This document shows, piece after piece, positions 56,735 through 64,000 of a stretch of DNA of 64,000 nt. The notes under the pieces were generated by a model that searched no databases, was not told the origin of the DNA, and worked only from the letters and a program-made list of their open reading frames with translations. This DNA is from Dichetophora obliterata. Taxonomy: Eukaryota; Arthropoda; Insecta; Diptera; Sciomyzidae. A program made the translations under genes and the position numbers. The stretch spans positions 28,967,318 to 29,031,317 of the forward strand of contig OY986436.1 of assembly GCA_963920525.1 (NCBI GenBank). Direction: 5' to 3'. Each line of letters starts with the position of its first letter. Within the stretch, counting starts at the first letter, position 1.

Positions 56735-57230
56735 TTTTGCTTGCTTGTTTTTCATTTTGCTTATTTGTATTTGCTGTGGCTTTTGATCAACTCCAGTAGC
56801 TTTTGGTTTTGCTCATTTTATGTTGCTTAAGCATGTTTGCTCTTGCTCACTTGCTTTTTTTTTCATTTTCTCTTTTGCTTTTGCAGTTTTTATTATAGTT
56901 TTGCTCAGTTGTATTAGCTTTTGCATTTTTTTTTTGGTTTTGCTTTCGCGGTTATTTTTTCTTTCACTTTAATTACGTTTTGGCTTATTTGTTTTTGTGT
57001 TTGCTTTTGCTTTTCTTTTGCTTATGTTCTTTCGTGTTTGCTCTTGCTTCTTTGTTTTTGTTTATTTGCTCGTTTGCTTTTTTTATTTTAATTTTATATT
57101 TGTTCATTCGCATTAGCTTTAGCTTTTTGCTTTTATTTTTCTTGCTTTCGCTGTTACTTTTGCTTTTGATTTGACTTTTACTTCGCTTTTTTTTGCTTAT
57201 TTGCTTTTGTGTTTATTTTTTACAATTTTT
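56735..57230. repeat. TTTTGCT-rich low-complexity tract
   Basis: About 500 bp of imperfect TTTGCTTTTGC, TTGCTTATTTGC and TTAGCTTTTGC words. The open frame at 56980-57174 (Leu, Phe, Cys-rich) follows from the repeat and is not a gene. Confidence 0.75.
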
Positions 57231-59125
57231 TTTATTTCCATGCATTGATGGCATATTTACGTTAGGTTAAAATGCAGCATTTGTGGCTTGATGAGCTCAT
57301 TTTAATTTTTCTCAAAAACCCATAGAATCTACCTTTACTATAGTCATCGATATAAAGTACTATGCAACGTTTTTGCAATTTTGTTGCATTAAGCAACTGC
57401 AGCCGCGATTTTATAAGGCTATATATTTTTATCAGGAGGACAAGGACTTAATCTTTACTGTCGTGTAATAATTTTTACCGTGGCACCCATAATAAGCGAG
57501 TGATAATTTCATGTAACGATATTGCATTTTTGTTGCATAAACTGCAAACTTCGTGAGATGATGACGTAATAATTTATTTTTAGTTTTTCTGGAAGGCTAT
57601 GTATCCATTCTTGGTTTTCCTTTTATAACATTTACTGTAGCGCATACATTCACGGAGTAAAAATTTCATGTAATGAAGAAACGCGCTTGTTTCGGTGGAA
57701 TAACATAACGTCATCAGACATCAAAGCGAAGTTCGCTTCGAACGGACATTATGTCCATGGACCTTATGTCTGAATTGAAATAGACAAGTCCCTTATTCAT
57801 ATATCCGATATTTCCGATTTTTTCCAGTAAAGTTGTACAAAACCAATTTTCTTTGCCAGCATCCTGCCAAATAATATTCTTTGTTTAAATATTCTACATT
57901 AAATTTCGCTCAATTTAAGTTCCGCTTATATACGTTTATGTATTTTCGAAAAAAAATTCAAATATTCTCCACTGACCGCATATAACTGGAGCACACACTT
58001 TACCACATTCTGTTCGATGAGAGTGGCCAGTAGTCAGGGTTTAAACGCCTGACTGCTGGACACAATCAACTGGAAAATTAATTCGATTTGCGCAGATGTT
58101 GAAAAACTAGCATCGCGTCTAGAGCATGAAATAAGAAACAAAAGTTAATCCCCTGTATGCAAGGGATACAGATGTATGCAAGGGATATAGATGTAAGGAC
58201 ATTTATTCGCTACCTACCTGATTTCTTTGTGTGTAATTTAATGATTTTGTTTGTGTGTGTAACTGTGTTTTAGTGTGTTGAACAGGATGTTTGATATGTT
58301 TGTGAATTTCTGTTTCTAATTGCCGAAAATGTTTTCATATCAATTGCTGAAAAATGAAAGTGATTTTTGGGCACGCTTTTTGGACATTTCAATGGCAACC
58401 CTCACGTGGTGCCTTTTTATCGCATTTCATATTAGTGCTTGGCTGATGCTGTTGTTGGTGGTTGTAGTTGATGTCGTCGATGTTGTATGTTCTTGCTGTT
58501 GACAAATCGCCAGTAAGCAATGATTAACGATATCGACATGCAGGACATGCCAGGACATTAACAACACACACTCACACACACACACATACAAACCGTTATA
58601 AGAACAGCATCCAACAAATCAAGTGAAACATAACCAATGTGGTTTTTATTATTAAATCAACGTTAATTAAATGTGCTTAGCGGATGCACGGATGAACACA
58701 CTGACACACAAATAAGCAATATATGAACAAAGCATGCCGCCCAACAAGCTACCTGCATATCATAAAATCAACGCCAATATATTTTGATATTTTAGCGAAA
58801 TTGATTTTGAGACATGTGAAAGGACGGCACATACGGACATACAGTTGAATGGCTGGACTACTACATATGTAGATAGATAAATGGACAGATAGGCGGATAG
58901 TCATGAGTGATAAATGCTTGTGTGACGAATTGCTTTGCTTAAACGCTGTGACAGGCACTTTGAATGTCATTTGCCAACATCTGTTGTTCATATTGTCAAT
59001 TTGTGCTAAGTTATTACTCACGCAAAACATATGTTCGCTATCACAATCCTACATAAGGTGCTGGCTTTAGCCAAGTTTGGATAAAATTTTAAAATTATTG
59101 GCAATGTTATTTAAGTTTAGAAATA
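57231..59125. other. non-coding stretch with small repeats
   Basis: TGTATGCAAGGGATA(C/T)AGAT occurs twice in tandem at 58156-58192. CA repeats lie at 58566-58588. A hairpin-prone CATCAAAGCGAAGTTCGCTT-type segment is at 57720-57745. No gene recognised. Confidence 0.45.
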
Positions 59126-59130
59126 TTAAA

Positions 59131-60612
59131 GAACATTTAACGTTTAACATTAACCATTAAACATTTAACATTAAACATATTATCCTTTATAGAGCAAGTG
59201 CTTATTCATCGAAATATATAGCTAAAATGATGAAGATAATGATTTTAATATGAAAAACCAAATTAAACACTTTTGATTTTGTTTGAGTCATTTTTTCAAT
59301 TAATTTGGGTTTTATTTGAAAAAAACCAGCGACAAAACCAAAATTTCTGAACACGCTTTGAGCTTGCAATTCGCATTTTTTTCGTGAACGATAATCATAT
59401 CAACGATCATATGTTTTTTACGAATCCGAACATTGAAAAAAACTCAAGCTATTTTTTTCCTTTTCTGTTTTAGAATCATGTTCCTCAATTTGCAAAAATT
59501 ACATATTTGGTGTAATTGGACTATTAAGTGTTTTCTAGAAACTTATTTGGCTTGTTACAGTTACAGTGAAACTGCCAGATAAAGGGTTAGTGCTTATTGT
59601 TCAACTTTTTACATTTAAAATTTAACATGTAACATTTAAAACTGAGCATTTAACATTCGACATGTAACATTTAACATTCAGTATTTAACATTTAAAATTT
59701 AACATTTAACATTTTACATTTTACATTTAACATTTAACATTTTACATTTTACATTTTACATTTTACATTTTACATTTTACATTTTACATTTAACATTTAA
59801 CATTTAACATTTAACATTTAACATTTAACATTTAACATTTAACATTTAACATTTAACATTTAACATTTAACATTTAACATTTAACATTTAACATTTAACA
59901 TTTAACATTGAACATTGAACATTTAACATTTAACATTTAACATTCAACATTCAACATTTAACTTTCAACATTTAACATTTAACATTTAACATTTAACATT
60001 TAACATTTAACATTTAACATTTAACATTTAACATTTAACATTTAACATTTACCATTTACCATTTAACATTTAACATTTAACACTTAACATTTCACATTTC
60101 ACATTTAACATTTAACGTTTAGCATTTAACATTTAACATTTAGCATTTAATATTTAACATTTAACATATAACAATTAAGTTTTAACATTTAACATTAAAC
60201 ATTTAACATATAACATATAACATTTAACATTTAACATTTAGCATTTAACATTTAACAGTTAACATTTAACATTTAACATTTAACATTTAACATTTAACAT
60301 TTAACATTTAACATTTAACATTTAACATTTAACATTTAACATTTAACATTTAACATTTAACATTTAACATTTAACATATCACATTTCACATTTCACATTT
60401 CACATTTAACATTTAACATTTATCATTTAACATTTAACATTTAACATTTAACATTTAGCATTTTACATTTAACATTTAAAATTTAACATTTAACATTTAA
60501 CAGTTAACAGTTAAAATTTAACATTTAAAATTTAATGGTTAACAGTTTACATGTAACATTTACCATTTGACATTTAATTATTTACATTGAACATTTCACA
60601 TAATTTAACATT
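59131..60612. repeat. AACATTT heptamer array
   Basis: About 1.5 kb of 7-bp tandem units, mostly AACATTT. Local variants are TACATTT, CACATTT, GAACATT, ACCATTT, AGCATTT and AACATAT, often in runs of the same variant, a sign of local unit amplification. It continues beyond the inserted element at 61366-61560 in more decayed form. Confidence 0.95.
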
Positions 60613-60625
60613 TAAAAAATAACAT

Positions 60626-61365
60626 ATCGTTACCAAAATGCGCAAAGGCCCCAAACGACAATTTTTTCAAAATGGGTTTTTTTGCAAATTCTGATAGCCT
60701 ATAGTAAAATACACATACGCACAAAATTGTATGTTCCTGAAGTGAAAAACAACGTTTTTATAGCCAAAACACAAAAGCCCTGGCTCCATGTAGTGAAATA
60801 TTTTTATGATTTATATTATAAATCTCTAACTAACACAAATATCTTGCATATGCTTTTCTAGTAGGCGACGATTTTGTGTTTTAACGTTTTGACGAGATCG
60901 AGATCGTGTTTGGATATTAAATAAAATAGATTCGGGTGAAGAAAAATCACCCAGAAGAAAAAAAACCCGATCCTTTGCATGCAAAACAACATCCTTTATC
61001 TCAAAAAAGTAAGACCATCTCCAAGAACTCAAAAAGATATTGCCTTATGATTGTCAAAGCTTTTAAAAAAATTGAACCATTTTTACCATATGCCAAGAAA
61101 TAAGCCTTATTTCTCATACAGTAGCAAAAAGCCCTAACCATAATTTTTTTCACGAAATTGATTGCACAAAAGCCCTAAGTGACTTAGTTTTGAGACAAAT
61201 TAACAAAAAAATTTTTCTCTAGGATCACATTAAACTATCTATTTGTACCTAAACTACTTAAAAAAAAACTACAAAATGGTTTTTTTTTTAAATTACAGTG
61301 TTTATTGCTTCTCCTGTAAAATTTTAAAAATGTCGTTTAGGGCCTTTGTGCATTTTGGTAACGAT
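60626..61365. mobile_element. non-autonomous element with ATCGTTACCAAAATG ends and GGCCC motifs
   Basis: Inverted ends read ATCGTTACCAAAATGCGCAA (then AGGCCCCAAACGACA) and ATCGTTACCAAAATGCACAA (then AGGCCCTAAACGACA). A 7-bp direct repeat, ATAACAT, flanks it (60619-60625 and 61366-61372), although the heptamer array context makes this weaker evidence. Inside, CACAAAAGCCCT, GCAAAAAGCCCTAA and GCACAAAAGCCCTAA repeat the terminal motif. The layout is like the Mutator-like element at 23418. No coding capacity is recognised. Confidence 0.72.
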
Positions 61366-61560
61366 ATAACATATAGCATTTTACACTTAACATTTAACAT
61401 TTTTAATTCAAAATTTAAATTAATTCAAATTTAAAATTTAAAACTTAAAATTTAACATTTGATATTCAAGATTGAATATTTAAAACTTAATATTAACATG
61501 TAACAATTAACATTTAAACTTTAACATCTAGCATCTTACATTTTATATTAAATATTCAAC
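61366..61560. repeat. decayed continuation of the AACATTT array
   Basis: Words such as TAACATTTAACATTT, AAATTTAAAA, TAACATGTAACA and TAACATCTAGCAT persist with many substitutions. Confidence 0.6.
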
Positions 61561-63735
61561 ATGTAATATTTTATATATATTAACATATTTTGTGATGAAA
61601 CTTTTAGAGATAAATCTTTTACTTGCTTTTAAAAAATCTCTTCGTTAATAAAAAAAAGTATCGACTGTTGAACTATTTATGAAAATTGAAGACAGTAAAC
61701 TGTTAATTTAATGCTTTTAAATAATACGACTCTGATTTATAATAAGATATATACTTTTTATTGATATTTTGTTGACTGCGCGGAAAGTTTGCTTTTGACT
61801 TAAATCTGTGCCGCTTTACAAGTTCTCAATTGCAATAACAATTATTGACTATGCCATTGATTGTAGCATACACGCACATACGCACATATTTATCTATATT
61901 GAGTCATTAAATTCCTTACTCTTATTAGCTTTAAATATGATAACGAATTAATTTGTTAAGCAACTCATAAAAATTTCTTATCGAACCAAATCAAGTAAAT
62001 AAAATGAAGTAATATACTGAGATACAGATAAAGATACAGATAAAGCAATAATTTATTAATGATCATAAAAGGGCCGTGTAAAAAGCTATAAAAGTGTTCA
62101 ATAAATCAATTTATAAGAAATGCAGCTATCTCACTTTAATGGTGATATCTCAGGCTCGCTGCTTATCGTATGTTCTCCTCCGCTTATCGTACGTACAAGA
62201 AATGGAGAAAAATAAACTTTTTATAAAAAAGAACAAAATTATAATCACTAAATTAATTAAAAAAAAATCGATGCTTATCTATTACACTTTGAATGCATTC
62301 GCATATATTAATATCAAAAAAATAAATGTAGAAAGAGAAAACAAACATTGAGGAAAGCTAACATTGAAAGTCCATTAAAAATTTTACAAAACTTAACCTG
62401 AGAAAATAAGGCATTTTTTAAAAATGGGAACCTTTTTGTCAGTGTATCTCGGACACAATGAACAAGCATAAATAAGTTCAAATGTCAAATAAATCATGAA
62501 TACAAACTTTTTCGTGTTACGTTAATTACTAGATCATTACAACAAGAACAACAACAAAAAAAAACAAAAACAACAACATAAACAACATCCATCTGAACAA
62601 CCATAACTTACATGTTTACTCTTATCGCATATTTAGAGACTAAAAATCATTAATAAAGAAATAAATTCTGTTTCGGATCTTGAAAGTTGAAAAAGTTCAC
62701 ATATTAAAATATATAATTTTAATTTATGAAATGTTCGCTTGTGTGGCAATGTCACAATTTTTCAAAAATGTCTAACACAGCGTTGTTGTTGTTTTTGTGT
62801 TTGACGGGGCGTGTATGGAGTTTGCCTTCTTCACATTTTCTTTGATTTTTTTCTTCCTTCAAAATTTCGGCGTCATTGCATGCAATCGCAAATGTTTTCA
62901 AAATGTAATTAAAATCGAAATCAAAATATTTTCAAATAAATAAATGCGTACATTGATCTTTGGTGCCTGCTTTCCACCATCATTGGCAACACATTGGTGC
63001 ACTTCGTGCCATCCCGCTTGCACCTACATGACTTTAAACAGTGCAATGCAATAAATCTTGACAGCTGTCATGTTGCGTCTAATTAGTAATGTGTCAATAA
63101 ACTCGATTCGTTGTCGAGGGCGGGCTGAAGCAAGAGAGGCCAAATTCGGTCGGAAACCGTTACCACTGCCAAGGAGGGCGTGATTGGGCGGCATTTAGTG
63201 GCAAGGAATGTATTCGACATGCTTGGCAGTCATTTGTAAAAATAAATGAAATTCCAACGCACTGCATTTATTCTACAGTTTTTGAGTTTAAATTAGAGCA
63301 CTTGAAATCTTCACAAAATTAACAAGAATTAGATTAAGTTTAAGACTAAGATTAAGTTAAGAGGTGCAGGTATATTGTTTATCAGAGGGGAAATAAATAT
63401 TTTGTCTTATTGAGATAGTGTTAAAATTATATAAACTTAATTTTAAGATAAGATAGATATCTGAATAAGTATTCATTGTAGGTATGAGGGTTGCTACATA
63501 GATCTGTGTCAATAAGCAATAAAAGCTTAAGTCGACTAAGACTGAGTGATTTATGTGGCTATGTAGCGTGTTTCACGCATACAGCGCTATAAACGAGATC
63601 TTGGCAAAAATTATGACCAAACAAGAAAATACCCTATCTTATAAATGGCATGGCGATAGAAAACTTTGAAGCAAGATTTCTTGAAGTTTTGAAATTACAC
63701 TTTAGCTGTTGTTGCTTATCGACAAAGACATTTCG
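61561..63735. other. non-coding stretch
   Basis: No gene recognised. AACAACAACAA-type runs occur at 62540-62590. 62740-63250 is more GC-balanced and may be host intergenic sequence. Confidence 0.4.
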
Positions 63736-63775
63736 TTAACGAATATAAAGAACGAACTTTTTCATTAAAAATAGC

Positions 63776-64000
63776 TTTATTGTTTTTCGAAATATTCTAC
63801 TTGATGATAACGCATTTTTGCGTGAGTTCAAAGCATTCGTCATAACATTTATATCAATCCGTTTGAGATACCTCCAACACATAGTTTTTGTACTCATCAA
63901 CGGCTTCTTCTGACGTCGAAAATCTTTTTCCACGTAGCTTATTCTTGAAGTGCGGGACCAAAAATTATTCATTGTGTGCCAAATTAGGACTGTAACGCGG
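63776..64000 (-). pseudogene. mariner (DD34D-type) transposase C-terminus, window edge
   Basis: On the minus strand from the window edge the frame reads PRYSPNLAHNE, a decayed form of the mariner YSPDLAPxD block that carries the third catalytic Asp. Then come FKNKLRGKRFSTSEEAVDEY, YVLEVSQTD, YKCYDECFELTQKCV, as in the C-terminal region of mariner transposases. At least two in-frame stops (after NE and after QTD) and loss of the Asp show it is dead. The rest lies outside the window. The left end of the element, probably near 63700, was not identified. Confidence 0.75.

Noticed and set aside
56980..57174. Leu/Phe-rich frame resembling a membrane protein
   Set aside because: Translation of a T-rich TTTTGCT tract. 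The hydrophobicity is a composition effect.

Overview
The window looks like AT-rich, repeat-dominated chromosomal DNA of a higher dipteran fly. Three things suggest this: short introns with GTAAGT-type donors in a P-type transposase, a rosa-like (DD41D) mariner of a type first described from a tephritid fly, and CAA/GTT and CA microsatellites. That attribution is an inference. No host protein-coding gene can be supported in these 64 kb. Every recognisable coding sequence belongs to a transposable element, and only one, the DD41D mariner transposase at 45765-46880 on the minus strand, is open from end to end.

Left part (1-20 kb): a tRNA-derived SINE head, a pogo-like remnant and a small hAT MITE lie in the first 2 kb. 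From about 4.56 to 12.28 kb, two inverted ends starting GRGGTATTCACACTGACTT and four direct copies of a GCCCACAAATCAATA module enclose a nest. The nest holds a minisatellite, two Harbinger-type MITEs with TTA target duplications, and a 4.9-kb P-type element (6385-11273). The transposase gene of that element still shows its THAP zinc finger and most of its exon and intron structure, but it is broken by frameshifts, a stop and a 0.7-kb hAT-like insertion. A degenerate LINE lies at 18.3-19.8 kb.

Middle part (20-43 kb): a 1652-bp Mutator-like element with a perfect 9-bp target duplication carries many copies of GAAATAAGGCCCCAA and a FLYWCH-like fragment. It is followed by tRNA-like repeats, a 1.1-kb hAT derivative, a TA-flanked element with arms of about 350 bp encoding a DUF4817-like DNA-binding domain, and a 1990-bp almost completely palindromic hAT-type element with a perfect 8-bp target duplication.

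Right part (43-64 kb): three insertions are nested. A Harbinger MITE is split by a CR1/Jockey-group LINE, which is split in turn by the DD41D mariner. Further on are another hAT derivative, a 1.6-kb pure TAGTAA hexamer array, a TTTTGC-rich tract, a 1.5-kb AACATTT heptamer array interrupted by a second GGCCC-motif element, and a mariner fragment running off the window edge.

Nothing here works as an operon or pathway. The unity of the window lies in layered insertions. Non-autonomous elements outnumber coding ones, and several families (hAT, Mutator-like, Harbinger) show the same design, in which multiplied subterminal motifs look like transposase-binding sites. Exact ends were read by eye. Where a target duplication is quoted it was read on both sides.
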